From an uncultured Acidimicrobiales bacterium (lineage in GTDB: Bacteria > Actinomycetota > Acidimicrobiia > Acidimicrobiales > SZUA-35), in the NCBI GenBank assembly GCA_938009905.1, contig CALLGK010000034.1, positions 1 through 43,268 of the forward strand: a stretch of 43,268 nt of DNA. Reading direction: 5' to 3'. Both the position numbers and the translations under genes were made by a program. The notes below the pieces were generated by a model. That model saw nothing but the letters and a program-made list of their open reading frames with translations. It had not been told where the DNA came from and ran no database searches. Positions 1-9,343 of the stretch are shown here, in pieces; the stretch's first letter is position 1, and the number at the start of each line of letters is the position of its first letter.

Positions 1-66
1 GTGTGCCCCACCGCAGACGCCATTGCCGCTGGCGGTTGATGAAGCATCTTCGGGCATGCTGACGGC

Positions 67-471
67 ATGAACGAGCCTCCCGTCCTCCCGGTGATCGATG
101 TCGGTACGACCATCGATACCGATGGCACCAGCTGGCCCACCGCAGTCATCGATGCCATGGACAATCCTGAAGTCGCCGACCTCGCCCGGGTGCACGCCGT
201 GGAAGGCGTCGGCGACATCGCTACAGAGGCCCTCTGTATCCCGTGGTCGGAAGGCCACCTGTTCTTGCTCGGTATCCGGATCACCACGCCTGTGACCTGC
301 GCCTTCGCGGTTGGCTTTTCACTGCCGGCCCACCGGGAAGCGCTCGAAGACGCAGCTCGACAAGGCCAGCTGGTGATCGCCACCACGCCGCCCGAAGAAG
401 CCGCAACGCACCAGCCGCTGTGGTTAGCTCTTGATCTCGATACTGAACGCATGCTGGGAGCCCTGCCGTGA
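67..471 (+). CDS. Hypothetical protein, coupled to a cupin gene
   Basis: I do not recognise this 134-aa protein. It is acidic, has no signal peptide, membrane span or clear motif, and reads as a small soluble alpha/beta protein with a hydrophobic middle (LFLLGIRITTP near residue 68). The ATG at 67 is the first in frame and has no obvious Shine-Dalgarno, so a leaderless start is possible. Its stop overlaps the GTG start of the downstream cupin by 4 nt (GTGA), so the two are almost certainly co-translated and may share a function. Codon use is normal for the region, which supports a real gene; the function is open. Confidence 0.7.
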   Translation: MNEPPVLPVIDVGTTIDTDGTSWPTAVIDAMDNPEVADLARVHAVEGVGDIATEALCIPWSEGHLFLLGIRITTPVTCAFAVGFSLPAHREALEDAARQGQLVIATTPPEEAATHQPLWLALDLDTERMLGALP

Positions 472-1001
472 CCCTGGACGACTTCATTGCCACTGCCAAA
501 GCAGCCGCCACCGCTGACAGTGCGGCGCTCGATATCCGCAACGCGCTCAACGAGCTTGTCAGCAACCACGAGACCTTGGCGCAGACGGTGCCGCTGCACA
601 ACGACGACATCGACGAAGTGCTGTTCGAAGACGACACCCTCACGGTGATGCTCTGCGAGACGACGCCCGGCGTCGATCAGGCCCCGCACGACCATCAACT
701 GCAGACGATGATCGGCATCATCGACGGGGCAGAGGTCCATCGCTTCTTCCAGCGAACAGCCGACGGCATCGTGCCGGCCAAGGGACGCACCATCACGGCA
801 GGCGACGTGCTTTCGATGACACCCGATGCCATTCACGCCATCGGGGCGCCTGGCCCAGAACAGTGCCGCGCCGTACACGTCTACCTCGGCCGGATCGCCA
901 CCGTCGAACGTTCACTGTTCCATCCGGAAACGCTGGCCGAAGAGCCTCTCACGATCGAGCGCTACGCCGAGTTCGCACGACCCGTGACCGGCGCGACCTA
1001 A
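468..1001 (+). CDS. Cupin, cysteine-dioxygenase-like metal-dependent enzyme
   Basis: This is a 177-aa single-domain cupin. Candidate metal ligands are His74 and His76 (PHDH), followed by the usual turn (IIDGAEVHRFF, about 84-94), and His123 or His137 in the second half (DAIHAIGAPG). This spacing fits the cysteine dioxygenase-like group of predicted metal-dependent double-stranded beta-helix enzymes (COG5553-like), which oxidise small thiols. The substrate cannot be read from the sequence. The GTG start at 468 overlaps the stop of the preceding small gene, indicating translational coupling. It lies just upstream of the glycine riboswitch but outside its control, since the riboswitch begins after this stop. 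Confidence 0.75.
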   Translation: MTLDDFIATAKAAATADSAALDIRNALNELVSNHETLAQTVPLHNDDIDEVLFEDDTLTVMLCETTPGVDQAPHDHQLQTMIGIIDGAEVHRFFQRTADGIVPAKGRTITAGDVLSMTPDAIHAIGAPGPEQCRAVHVYLGRIATVERSLFHPETLAEEPLTIERYAEFARPVTGAT

Positions 1002-1033
1002 CGCGGTACGCTGACGCCAAGCCTTACCACCTT

Positions 1034-1226
1034 GTGGGAGAGCGGTCAGCGGTTCATCGCAACGTGAACTGATCGGGCCCGCCGAAGGAGCAACCGCCCC
1101 GGAATCTCTCAGGCACCTGTACCGCAGGGTGTTGGCCACTCTGGAAAGTGCTGAGCGTGACCCTCACCGGCCACCGGCTCAGCCACCGAAGGTGATCAAA
1201 CTCTCAGGTACGCAAGACAGAGGGGG
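1034..1226 (+). promoter_or_regulatory. Tandem glycine riboswitch (two aptamers) upstream of gcvT
   Basis: Two consecutive glycine aptamers can be read. Aptamer 1 (about 1034-1150) has GGGAGAG at 1036, GCCGAAGGAGCAA at 1081, TCTCTCAGG at 1105 and ACTCTGGAAAGT near 1138. Aptamer 2 (about 1151-1226) has CACCGAAGGTG at 1184, CTCTCAGG at 1201 and GACAGAGGGG at 1216. These are the conserved core blocks of the gcvT-type tandem riboswitch. It ends about 25 nt before the gcvT start, so glycine binding probably switches on expression of the cleavage system. I did not fold it; whether control is by transcription or translation is not clear, and no obvious U-tract terminator is seen. Confidence 0.95.
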
Positions 1227-1253
1227 CATCCATCGAATGATTTCGAGGTGCCC

Positions 1254-2348
1254 ATGTCTGAACGAACGCCCCTTCACCGGCTCCATGTTGAGCTCGACGG
1301 CCGCATGGTCGACTTTGCGGGCTGGGATCTCCCCATCCAATACGAAGGTGTCATCGCCGAGCACACGTGGTGTCGAACATCGGCTGCGCTGTTCGACGTG
1401 AGCCACATGGGTCTCATCGAGATCCAGGGCGACAACCCTGCTGCCTCGCTCGAACGCGTCAATCCGGCCGGGCTCACGACGCTCAAGCCGGGGGCGATTC
1501 GCTACGGCTTCCTGTTAAACGACGACGGAGGCGTGATCGACGACCTGATGGTCACCAACAACGGCTCCCACTTCTCTGCGGTGATCAATGCGTCTCGTCG
1601 AGACGTTGACGTCGCCTATCTACGTGATCGGCTCGACGACGTCGACATCATCGAGCGACCCGAGACGGCGATTCTTGCGGTGCAGGGACCTAAGGCCGTT
1701 GATGCAGTGTCCCGACTCGCTCCAGCCGCGGCCGACTTGTTCTTTCTGCAATCAACCACCGTCGAGATGGCCGGCACCGAGATCGGCATCTCAAGGTCTG
1801 GCTACACCGGCGAAGACGGATACGAATTGCTTGTGCCAGCCGAGGCTGCAGAAGCAGTAGCCCGGCTACTGCTCGACCAGCCAGAGGTGAAGCCGGCGGG
1901 CCTCGGTGCTCGCGACACCCTGCGACTCGAAGCCGGACTATGTCTCTACGGCAACGACCTCGATGAATCGGTGTCGCCCATTGAGGCCGATCTGCGCTGG
2001 GCCATTCCGAAGCGGAGACGAGAGGCCAAAGACTTCCCGGGCGCCACACGCATCATGGCCGAGTACAACGACGGGCCGGCCAGAGTGCGCGTTGGTCTCG
2101 CGGCGGACGGCCGCCGCCCCGTGCGAGAACACAGCACGCTGCACCACGGCGGCGAAGCCGTTGGCGAGGTCACGTCTGGTGGCTTCGGACCAACCGTCGA
2201 CCGGCCAGTGGCGATGGGGTTCGTGCCACCCGCACTTGCCGAGATTGGCACCCAACTCATCGCTGACGTCCGAGGCAAAGAGGTGCCCATCACCGTGGCC
2301 CCACTCCCCTTTGCTCCCCACGGCTATCACCGAGCCCCCAAGAACTAG
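1254..2348 (+). CDS. gcvT: Aminomethyltransferase, glycine cleavage T-protein
   Basis: T-protein transfers the aminomethyl carbon from lipoyl H-protein to tetrahydrofolate, releasing ammonia and 5,10-methylene-THF. The protein begins MSERTPLHRLH and has the family motifs VDFAGWDLPIQYEG, SRSGYTGEDGYE, GLGARDTLRLEAGLCLYG, and a C-terminal barrel ending VPITVAPLPF. About 364 aa is the usual length. I prefer the ATG at 1254 because GAGGTG sits just before it and related proteins start at MSERTPL; an in-frame GTG at 1248 is the alternative. It is preceded by a tandem glycine riboswitch and followed after 51 nt by gcvP. The expected gcvH does not lie between or beside them. Confidence 0.95.
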   Translation: MSERTPLHRLHVELDGRMVDFAGWDLPIQYEGVIAEHTWCRTSAALFDVSHMGLIEIQGDNPAASLERVNPAGLTTLKPGAIRYGFLLNDDGGVIDDLMVTNNGSHFSAVINASRRDVDVAYLRDRLDDVDIIERPETAILAVQGPKAVDAVSRLAPAAADLFFLQSTTVEMAGTEIGISRSGYTGEDGYELLVPAEAAEAVARLLLDQPEVKPAGLGARDTLRLEAGLCLYGNDLDESVSPIEADLRWAIPKRRREAKDFPGATRIMAEYNDGPARVRVGLAADGRRPVREHSTLHHGGEAVGEVTSGGFGPTVDRPVAMGFVPPALAEIGTQLIADVRGKEVPITVAPLPFAPHGYHRAPKN

Positions 2349-2399
2349 ACCGACCGATCCCCTCAACCCACTCCAGCCACCAGTAGATCAGAGCGCCCC

Positions 2400-5258
2400 A
2401 TGACTGATACCAACAACTCCCTCCCCCACAGCACGGACGAGTTCGCCCACCGCCATATCTCGCTCACGGCAGACGAGCGAGCCAAGATGCTGGCCAACCT
2501 CGGCTACGCGTCAGCGAGCGACCTGCTCGAGGCCGCCGTGCCCGATGCCATTCAGATCGACGCGCCACTCGCCCTCGATCGGGCCCACACCGAGGTCGAG
2601 GCGCTTGAAGCCCTCGCGGCAATGGCCAGCCGCAACCAGGTGGCGACGTCACTGATCGGCGCCGGCTGGAACAACTGCGTGACCCCGGCCGTCATTCGCC
2701 GCAACATGATCGAAAACCCGGCCTGGTACACCGCGTATACGCCGTATCAGCCCGAGATCTCTCAAGGCCGGCTCGAAATGCTCGCCACCTACCAAACCAT
2801 GATCGCCGATCTCACCGGGTGCGAGATTGCGAATGCGTCGATGCTCGACGAGGCAACCGCCGCCGCAGAAGCAATGACCATGCTGCGGCGGGCTGACAAG
2901 ACAAAGCGAACCGGCTTCTTCGTCGATGCTGAGTGTCACCCACAGACCATCTCGGTGATCGAGACTCGCGCCGAACCGCTCGGCATCGAGCTCACCATCG
3001 GCGACCCGACCACCGACCTTGTCGCCGACCAGGTGTATGGCGCCATCCTCGCCTCGCCAGGCAGCACGGGGCGCATTCTTGATGCCCAACCGATCATCGA
3101 TCAGCTGCACGAGGCCAAGGCCGGCGTTGCCGTCACCACCGATCTGTTCGCCTGCACGTTGATGACGCCTCCCGGTGAGATGGGCGCCGACATCGTGGTT
3201 GGCTCGGCCCAACGCTTTGGCGTGCCGATGGGCTTCGGCGGCCCTCACGCCGGCTTCATGGCCACCCGCGAGAAGATGGCTCGCTCGCTTCCCGGTCGAC
3301 TCGTCGGGTTGTCTGTCGACTCTGCAGAACGGCCGGCCTACCGCCTGGCACTGCAGACCCGTGAGCAGCACATCCGCCGTGAGAAAGCCACGTCAAACAT
3401 CTGCACCGCGCAAGCGCTGCTGGCCAACGTGGCGGCGGCCTACGCCTGCTGGCACGGTCCAGAGGGCCTCGTGCAGATTGCCGAACGCATTCACCTGCTC
3501 ACCCACCTCTTCCACTCGATGACGGTCGGCGCTGGCCGTCACGTCGGCAACGACACCTTCTTCGACACGGTGACCGTGACGGTGCCCGGCGCGGCGCGCG
3601 ACATCGTGGCCAAGGCGGCCGCAGATGGCATCAATCTGCGCCTCGTCGACGATGACCGCGTTGGTGTCACCTTCGACGAGACCTCCACGCCAGCCATCGT
3701 CACCAGAACTGCAGCAGCCTTTGATCAGGGCGCCGAGATCGGCGACTTCGCCGAAAGCCCCGGGTTTCGGGCCAACATCCCCGCAAAGCTTCATCGCACC
3801 TCTGAGTTCCTCACAGACGAGCGCTTTCACCGATATCGCAGCGAGCACGAAATGCTGCGTTGGCTCCGCCGCCTGAGCGACCGCGACTTGGCCCTCGATC
3901 GCACCATGATTCCGCTCGGCTCATGCACGATGAAGCTGAACGCAGCGGCAGAGATGGAACCCATCAGCTGGCCCGAGTTCGCTCACGTTCACCCGTTCGC
4001 TCCTGCCGAGCAGAGCGCCGGCTACCGCGAGCTCATCGCTGATCTCGAGAACACGCTGGCCGAGATCACGGGCTACGACCGGGTATCGCTGCAACCCAAT
4101 GCCGGCAGCCAGGGTGAGTACGCGGGGCTGCTCGCCATCAGCGGCTACCTCGACAGCATTGGCGAAGGCCACCGCGACGTGTGCCTCATCCCGCAATCGG
4201 CACACGGCACCAATGCGGCATCGGCCGTGATGGCTGGCATGCGGGTGGCTGTGGTGGCCTGCAATGACCGCGGCGATGTCGACGTCGCCGACCTCGAAGC
4301 CAAGATCGACGAACACGGGCCCAACGTGGCTGCGCTGATGATCACCTACCCATCAACGCACGGCGTCTACGAGCACACGGTCGTTGAGATCTGCGACAGG
4401 GTCCACGCTGCCGGCGGCCAGGTCTACACCGATGGCGCCAACCTCAACGCCCTGGTTGGCGTGGCCAAGCCAGGCCAATTCGGCTCAGACGTCAGCCACC
4501 TCAACCTGCACAAGACGTTCTGCATCCCGCACGGTGGCGGCGGCCCCGGTGTCGGCCCCATCGGCGTGCGCGAACATCTCGCTCCGTTCCTGCCTGGGCA
4601 TCCGCTCGACGACTCGCTGCGCGACGGCGGCACCATTTCGGGTGCCCCGTTTGGCTCGGCTGGCATCCTGCCCATCTCGTGGATGTACACGAAGATGATG
4701 GGCCCAGACGGTCTCCGCCGGGCGACCGAAGGCGCGGTGCTGGCCGCCAACTACGTCGCCAACCGACTGCGTGAGCACTACCCCGTGCTCTACACCGGCC
4801 CAGAAGGGCTCGTTGCCCACGAGTGCATCATCGATGTGCGTCAGATCTCAGAAGAGACCGACGTGAGCGTCGACGACATCGCCAAGCGGCTCGCCGACTG
4901 CGGCTTTCACGCCCCGACTATGTCGTTCCCCGTCGCCGGCACGTTGATGATTGAACCAACTGAAAGCGAAGGCCTCGCCGAACTCGATCGGTTCTGCGAC
5001 GCCATGATCGCCATCAAGGGCGAGATCGATCAGGTCGCCTCCGGCGCTATCGCCATCGACGACAGCCCCCTGCGCCATGCCCCGCATACCGCAGACGTGT
5101 TGCTGAGCGATGAGTGGACACGGGCCTACACCCGTCAGACCGCAGCGTTCCCCATCCCCGCACCCGACAAGTACTTCCCGCCTGTCGGCCGGGTCGACAA
5201 CGCCTTCGGCGATCGCAACCTCAACTGCAGCTGCGCCCCCATGAGCGCCTACGAATAA
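2400..5258 (+). CDS. gcvP: Glycine dehydrogenase (decarboxylating), glycine cleavage P-protein
   Basis: P-protein is the PLP-dependent glycine decarboxylase that loads the aminomethyl group on lipoyl H-protein. At 952 aa it is a full-length fused (homodimeric-type) enzyme. The N-terminal half has [17 protein letters not shown] and [12 protein letters not shown]. The C-terminal half has [11 protein letters not shown], the glycine-rich stretch IPHGGGGPG, and the PLP lysine Lys705 in NLHKTF. It lies 51 nt after gcvT and is probably on the same riboswitch-controlled transcript. No truncation or frameshift is visible. Confidence 0.97.
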   Translation: MTDTNNSLPHSTDEFAHRHISLTADERAKMLANLGYASASDLLEAAVPDAIQIDAPLALDRAHTEVEALEALAAMASRNQVATSLIGAGWNNCVTPAVIRRNMIENPAWYTAYTPYQPEISQGRLEMLATYQTMIADLTGCEIANASMLDEATAAAEAMTMLRRADKTKRTGFFVDAECHPQTISVIETRAEPLGIELTIGDPTTDLVADQVYGAILASPGSTGRILDAQPIIDQLHEAKAGVAVTTDLFACTLMTPPGEMGADIVVGSAQRFGVPMGFGGPHAGFMATREKMARSLPGRLVGLSVDSAERPAYRLALQTREQHIRREKATSNICTAQALLANVAAAYACWHGPEGLVQIAERIHLLTHLFHSMTVGAGRHVGNDTFFDTVTVTVPGAARDIVAKAAADGINLRLVDDDRVGVTFDETSTPAIVTRTAAAFDQGAEIGDFAESPGFRANIPAKLHRTSEFLTDERFHRYRSEHEMLRWLRRLSDRDLALDRTMIPLGSCTMKLNAAAEMEPISWPEFAHVHPFAPAEQSAGYRELIADLENTLAEITGYDRVSLQPNAGSQGEYAGLLAISGYLDSIGEGHRDVCLIPQSAHGTNAASAVMAGMRVAVVACNDRGDVDVADLEAKIDEHGPNVAALMITYPSTHGVYEHTVVEICDRVHAAGGQVYTDGANLNALVGVAKPGQFGSDVSHLNLHKTFCIPHGGGGPGVGPIGVREHLAPFLPGHPLDDSLRDGGTISGAPFGSAGILPISWMYTKMMGPDGLRRATEGAVLAANYVANRLREHYPVLYTGPEGLVAHECIIDVRQISEETDVSVDDIAKRLADCGFHAPTMSFPVAGTLMIEPTESEGLAELDRFCDAMIAIKGEIDQVASGAIAIDDSPLRHAPHTADVLLSDEWTRAYTRQTAAFPIPAPDKYFPPVGRVDNAFGDRNLNCSCAPMSAYE

Positions 5259-5285
5259 CTCGCACGGAGGTAACGAGCCGAGTTA
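5256..5285. terminator. Weak inverted repeat between convergent gcvP and DUF3499 genes
   Basis: TAACTCG (5256-5262, including the gcvP stop) pairs with CGAGTTA (5279-5285) across a 16-nt loop. The gap between the two convergent genes is only 37 nt, so this is the only candidate terminator. There is no T-run, so confidence is low. Confidence 0.3.
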
Positions 5286-5295
5286 GCGAGCTGGG

Positions 5296-5895
5296 TTAGC
5301 TGGCTTCGTCTGGGTCGATCGGGTTGTTGCGGAACGCTCGGGAAAGCAGCGGGGTCGACGGCTTCGATGACGTGTCGACGCCAGACTCGTTTGGCGACGT
5401 GTCATCGCTCGGCTCGTCTGCGTCTTCGGCCGATGCATCGGCCCCTTCGTCGCTGTCGTCCTCTGCGGCCCACTCCCACGGGAAGCCGCGATCCATTGGT
5501 CGACGCTGGCTTGGCCGCTCTGAAGGGCCCACAACCGTTGGTGGCACAACATCGCTCGCAACGGTCTCTGCCACATCGCCGGCCGCCGGATGATTTGCAG
5601 TGTCTTCCGGGCGTGGACGACGCGGTGCGGTGATCGTCATGGACAGATCGGGCTGCGGCACGCTCTCGAGATGACGACGGGGCGGCATCGCAAGGCGATG
5701 GTCAACCAACGTCCACCCCATCGGGGCCGTGCGGGTGCGCACGTGATCCTGACAAAGCGGAATACCACCGGTCGGTTCGGTCAGGTCAATGATGATGACC
5801 TGCGACTCATCGGTATTGAATTGCAGGGATGCAGCTGCCTCAAAGCGGCAACTCAGTCGCGCACACAGCAATCCCATGTGACTCAACGTAGCCAT
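5296..5895 (-). CDS. DUF3499-like putative zinc-binding protein with acidic tail
   Basis: This 199-aa protein has an N-terminal DUF3499-type domain: Cys11-x4-Cys16, then LCQDH with Cys48 and His51, and the APMGW block at 57-61. The Cys/His pattern suggests a small zinc-binding fold. DUF3499 proteins are typical of Actinobacteria and their function is unknown. Residues from about 70 to 199 form a low-complexity, Pro/Ser/Asp/Glu-rich tail that looks disordered. I chose the ATG at 5895 because GGAGGGG sits 4 nt upstream of it; the open frame continues further upstream but without family similarity. It diverges from the hotdog thioesterase across 105 nt. Confidence 0.75.
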   Translation of the reverse strand: MATLSHMGLLCARLSCRFEAAASLQFNTDESQVIIIDLTEPTGGIPLCQDHVRTRTAPMGWTLVDHRLAMPPRRHLESVPQPDLSMTITAPRRPRPEDTANHPAAGDVAETVASDVVPPTVVGPSERPSQRRPMDRGFPWEWAAEDDSDEGADASAEDADEPSDDTSPNESGVDTSSKPSTPLLSRAFRNNPIDPDEAS

Positions 5896-6000
5896 TTGCC
5901 CCTCCAAAGTGGTGGATGTCGCCGCTTGGAGGGGCGGGATATCCACAGCTTCGGGCCAGCTGAGTTTCGTTGCGGGCCGCTCAGACAGTAGGTTCCCGCC

Positions 6001-6672
6001 GTGGATTCGACCCCTTTCGCTGATGCCTCGGGCTGGACCGAGAACGAACAGGCGCGCATCGCAGTCGCCGATCAGTTCCGTCGTGGCCTCCACAACCTGG
6101 TGGGTGGCGAACACGACACCGAAGCCCTGTTGGCCCTTGCAAACACGCTCGACCAGACGCTGCAATCGCTCGACGACGCCCCGCCTCGCGAGCAGATTCT
6201 CGGCAAGTGGTCAGAGCCCCACACCGTCGAAATCCCCAAGGACAACGCGCAACTCTTCACCGGGGCCAACCGGCCCGTGTCCGGCCCTGCCAATCCGTGG
6301 AGTATCCCGCTCGACGTCTTTCGGCGCGGCGACAAGGCCGTCACCACCGTTGAGCTCGGACCGGGTTTCGAGGGCGCACCAGATCGCTCACACGGCGGTG
6401 TTGTGTCGGCCATCTTCGACGATCTCTGCGGCTTCATTCTGAGCTTCGACAGAAGCATCGCCTTCACCGCCTACCTCACGATCAACTATCACGCCGGCAC
6501 GCCCATCCGACAGCCGATCACGTTCTCGGCGTGGACCGATCGCACCGAAGGTCGCAAGCTCTTCTTGCGTGGCGAATGTCGACTTGGGTCAGAGGATCCG
6601 GATGGCGAACTCGTGTCGTCGTGCGACGCGCTCTTTCTCAAGATCGACCCCATGCAGCTGCCAGCGAACTAA
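6001..6672 (+). CDS. PaaI-type hotdog-fold thioesterase
   Basis: This 223-aa protein has a hotdog domain in its C-terminal half (about 95-215). It carries the PaaI/4HBT-type block SHGGVVSAIFDDLCG, in which the His-Gly-Gly and the helix Asp form the usual active-site region. The downstream strand pair YLTINYHAGTPI is also typical. It probably hydrolyses an acyl-CoA thioester; the acyl chain is unknown. The N-terminal 90 residues contain a helical region and EPHTVEIPKDN. The GTG at 6001 is the start; no strong ribosome site is visible. It is followed after 29 nt by the XdhC-like gene. Confidence 0.8.
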   Translation: MDSTPFADASGWTENEQARIAVADQFRRGLHNLVGGEHDTEALLALANTLDQTLQSLDDAPPREQILGKWSEPHTVEIPKDNAQLFTGANRPVSGPANPWSIPLDVFRRGDKAVTTVELGPGFEGAPDRSHGGVVSAIFDDLCGFILSFDRSIAFTAYLTINYHAGTPIRQPITFSAWTDRTEGRKLFLRGECRLGSEDPDGELVSSCDALFLKIDPMQLPAN

Positions 6673-6701
6673 GCGCCAACGTTTGGTGGCAGAGTGACGG
6701 T

Positions 6702-7709
6702 ATGGACGCTGTTGTTCCCGACCTCATCGCTCGTCTCGAAGATTCCGCCGCTGCCTCGCAGGGCCACCTCGTTCGGGTGATCGCGCTCTCTGGCTTTGGC
6801 CTTCGAGACGATGCAGACGGCGCTGTCGTCAACGCTGAGGGCATCGCCGGCCGAGTGCTCGGCGGTCTCTGTAACGAGGCCATTGCCACGGAGGCAGCCA
6901 ACCTCGACGATGCGGCCAGAGCGGTCATCCAGGCCCGAGTCACCGATGCTGACGCAGATGCTGCCGGCATGGTCTGTGGCGGTACGGCGCACCTGCTCCT
7001 CTCCCCCGTTGGCGATCTTCCAACCGAGCTGGCTCGTCTCTTGCGAGAGGCAACGCCGCTTGCGCTGATCACACCAGCGGACGGCACCGGCCACGAGCTC
7101 GTGATCACAAAGAAGTCGGTTGTCACTCCAGACGGCGAGATCTCTGACACTGCAGGCGTCGACGAAGCACTGCTTGAGGTTGGGCGCACGGCGCTCCAAG
7201 GCGGCCGCACTACATCACAGGTCGAGAAGGTGGGCGACACCGAATATCTCGTGAGCACGATCGTGCCAAGCACCCGGGTTGTCATTGCCGGATCGGGACC
7301 GATGGCAGAGGCCATTGCCGCCCAGGGTGAGCTCATGGGGTGGACCGTCGATATCAACGAAGACGTCGATGCGGGCAAGGCGTTTCTCGCCAGCGCCGGA
7401 CCGGCAGATGGTCTCGTGATCCTCAGCCATGATCGAGCGGTCGACGTGCCGCTGCTCGACGCCGCGCTCAACTCAGCCGTTGGCTACATCGGCGGTATGG
7501 GATCGCGCGGCACACAGACCGCAAGACGCAACGCGCTCGCCGAACTCGGCCACGCCGATCAATCCCGCATCAACGGCCCGATCGGGCTCGACCTCGGTTC
7601 GCGCAACCCGGCCGAGACAGCTGTCGCCATCGCAGCGGAGTTCCTCGCCAACCGAACTGGGCGAGATCCCGGCCGGCTGACAGACTCGTCAGGCCCCATC
7701 AACGGCTAA
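6702..7709 (+). CDS. XdhC/CoxI family protein
   Basis: XdhC/CoxI proteins bind and sulfurate molybdenum cofactor for insertion into molybdenum hydroxylases. This 335-aa protein has the N-terminal domain (about 10-110) with the conserved Cys-Gly-Gly at 92-94 (MVCGGTAHLL). It also has a C-terminal Rossmann domain (about 190-320) with IAGSGPMAEA near 195 and the family signature YIGGMGSRG at 262-270. The frame is open much further upstream, but the ATG at 6702 follows the thioesterase stop and gives the normal length. No molybdenum hydroxylase subunits lie in the window, so its client enzyme is elsewhere. The aldolase gene follows after 21 nt. Confidence 0.85.
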   Translation: MDAVVPDLIARLEDSAAASQGHLVRVIALSGFGLRDDADGAVVNAEGIAGRVLGGLCNEAIATEAANLDDAARAVIQARVTDADADAAGMVCGGTAHLLLSPVGDLPTELARLLREATPLALITPADGTGHELVITKKSVVTPDGEISDTAGVDEALLEVGRTALQGGRTTSQVEKVGDTEYLVSTIVPSTRVVIAGSGPMAEAIAAQGELMGWTVDINEDVDAGKAFLASAGPADGLVILSHDRAVDVPLLDAALNSAVGYIGGMGSRGTQTARRNALAELGHADQSRINGPIGLDLGSRNPAETAVAIAAEFLANRTGRDPGRLTDSSGPING

Positions 7710-7730
7710 CCAACGGGAGACCCCCTCGCC

Positions 7731-8543
7731 ATGCGACCGAATCCGATCAAAGATCGACTCGACCAAGGCGAGACCGTGCTGGGCACGATGGTCTTCGAGT
7801 TTCTAAGCCCCGGCCTTCCGCAGATCCTTCAGGGGGCCGGCGCCGACTTTGTGTTCTACGACATGGAGCACAGCGGCTTCAGCTATGCCGAAGTCAAGAA
7901 CCAGCTTGCGCTATGCCGTGGCCTCGACATCGTGCCGCTGGTACGACCACGGGCCACAACCCACGAGCACGCCGCGCAACTGCTCGACCTCGGCGCGATG
8001 GGCTTGCTGTTCCAGATGGTCGAGACGGCCGAAGAGGCGGAGCAGCTCGTCAGGCTCACTCGCTATCCGCCAACCGGGCAGCGTGGCGCCATGTTTGGTG
8101 GTGCACATGACGACTACTCGAGCCAGACCGTCCCACAGATCATCGACGGCGCACACGACAGAACGATGGTGTGCGTCCTGATCGAATCGGCGAAGGGCGT
8201 GGCCAATGTGGAGGAGATCATGGCCGTACCAGGCGTCGACGTGGCCCACCTTGGCCACGGCGATCTGTCGCTCTCGCTCAACGTTCCAGGCCAAACCGAT
8301 CACCCGACGATGCAGGCTGGCATCGACACGATTCTCGGAGCGTGCGAAGCCCACGGCAAAGCAGCGGCCTGTCTGGCCGGCGACGTCGACACAGCGAACG
8401 ACTGGATCAGCCGAGGTTTCCGCATGGTCAGCTACAGCTACGACATCGGATTGCTGGGCGGAGCGCTCCGTTCCGGCATCAATGCCATCAACGACCGTGC
8501 CATCAACGACCGGGCGACTACTGGCAAGGACCAGACGGCATGA
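7731..8543 (+). CDS. HpcH/HpaI family class II aldolase
   Basis: These enzymes cleave or form 4-hydroxy-2-oxo acids with a divalent metal. The 270-aa protein shows the family layout: catalytic His47 in YDMEHSG, Arg72 in PLVRPR (binding the 2-oxo acid), GAMGLLFQMVET near 89-99, metal ligand Glu152 in IESAKGVANVEEI, and Asp178 in LGHGDLS. The usual Pro of the PMVET motif is Gln95 here. The C-terminus carries a duplicated AINDR unit encoded by a 15-bp tandem repeat. Its TGA overlaps the ATG of the next gene (ATGA), so it is translationally coupled to the two oxygenases. The true substrate is unknown. Confidence 0.88.
   Translation: MRPNPIKDRLDQGETVLGTMVFEFLSPGLPQILQGAGADFVFYDMEHSGFSYAEVKNQLALCRGLDIVPLVRPRATTHEHAAQLLDLGAMGLLFQMVETAEEAEQLVRLTRYPPTGQRGAMFGGAHDDYSSQTVPQIIDGAHDRTMVCVLIESAKGVANVEEIMAVPGVDVAHLGHGDLSLSLNVPGQTDHPTMQAGIDTILGACEAHGKAAACLAGDVDTANDWISRGFRMVSYSYDIGLLGGALRSGINAINDRAINDRATTGKDQTA
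8484..8513 (+). repeat. 15-bp tandem duplication inside the aldolase gene
   Basis: GCCATCAACGACCG plus one base is repeated head to tail (8484-8498 and 8499-8513, one final mismatch), giving a doubled AINDR near the aldolase C-terminus. The repeat is in frame, so it only lengthens the tail. Confidence 0.8.
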
Positions 8544-9343
8544 AGACACAGCCGTTGCTCGACGACGCAGCCGTCGACGACTTCCGCACCAGAGGGTGGA
8601 CCGTCCTACCAGACGCCTTCACGACCACAGAAGTGAGCGTCCTCGAAGACGCCGCACTGAACGTCATGAATCGGCCAGGCCCGGAGGTTGGCCGTGAGGC
8701 AGACGGGTCGCCCCATGTCTGCTGGGGCATGCACCTGTTCGATGAGCGGTTCGACGCCCTTATTCATCACCCATCGTTGCTCGCCGCCAGCCAACAGCTG
8801 CTCGGTTCTGACGTTTTTGTCCACCAGTCACGCATCAACATGAAACAAATGAACGGATCGGTGGTGGCGTGGCACCAAGACTTCGGCACCTATCACCGGG
8901 TCGACGGTGTCCCCGACCCACGCGGGATCATGATCGCTGTCTTTCTGGACGATCTCACCCATCTGAATGCGCCTCTCCTAGCCGTGCCCGGCTCACACCA
9001 GGAGGGACTCGTTTCCACCGCACAGCTCGATCCCTCCTCACCCGACTTCGACACCGTGTCGAAGTACCGATACGACATCACGCCAGACACGATGACCAGG
9101 CTTGTCGCCGACTACGGGCTTGAGACCATCACGGGAACGGCCGGGTCAATGCTCCTGATGGACATGACAGTGGTGCACGGTTCGTCGGTCAACATCAGCC
9201 CGCTGCGCCGGCTCGTGCTCTACGTGAACGTCTGCCCGATCGACAATCAGGGCACAAGCTTTGAGCGGCCCGAATACTACGCGGCCCGTGATTTCTCCCC
9301 GCTCCAACCCGGCCCGCCCGATGTGCTGTCTCGGTTCGCATGA
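8540..9343 (+). CDS. Phytanoyl-CoA dioxygenase family, EctD-like Fe(II)/2OG oxygenase
   Basis: This 267-aa non-haem iron oxygenase has the metal triad His112-x-Asp114 (AWHQDFGTYH) and His213 (VVHGS), with Arg223 or Arg224 as the likely 2-oxoglutarate ligand. The segment from 111 to 153 (WHQDF..YH..DGVPDPRG....LDD....APLLAVPGSH) follows the ectoine hydroxylase (EctD) signature closely, but is not identical to it. No ectABC genes lie in the window, so hydroxylation of a different small molecule is more likely. The ATG overlaps the aldolase stop, and its own TGA overlaps the start of the TauD-like gene, both as ATGA. Confidence 0.88.
   Translation: MKTQPLLDDAAVDDFRTRGWTVLPDAFTTTEVSVLEDAALNVMNRPGPEVGREADGSPHVCWGMHLFDERFDALIHHPSLLAASQQLLGSDVFVHQSRINMKQMNGSVVAWHQDFGTYHRVDGVPDPRGIMIAVFLDDLTHLNAPLLAVPGSHQEGLVSTAQLDPSSPDFDTVSKYRYDITPDTMTRLVADYGLETITGTAGSMLLMDMTVVHGSSVNISPLRRLVLYVNVCPIDNQGTSFERPEYYAARDFSPLQPGPPDVLSRFA

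Noticed and set aside
1-66. Possible end of an upstream plus-strand gene (stop at 37-39) or start of a minus-strand gene (ATG at 57, reading MPEDASST)
   Set aside because: Too short to decide: the plus frame has 12 codons and the minus frame 19, with no recognisable motif. Sequence left of the window is needed.
5896-6165. Upstream extension of the DUF3499 gene
   Set aside because: The extra 90 codons are antisense to the start of the thioesterase gene, and family similarity begins at the ATG at 5895, which has a strong ribosome site.
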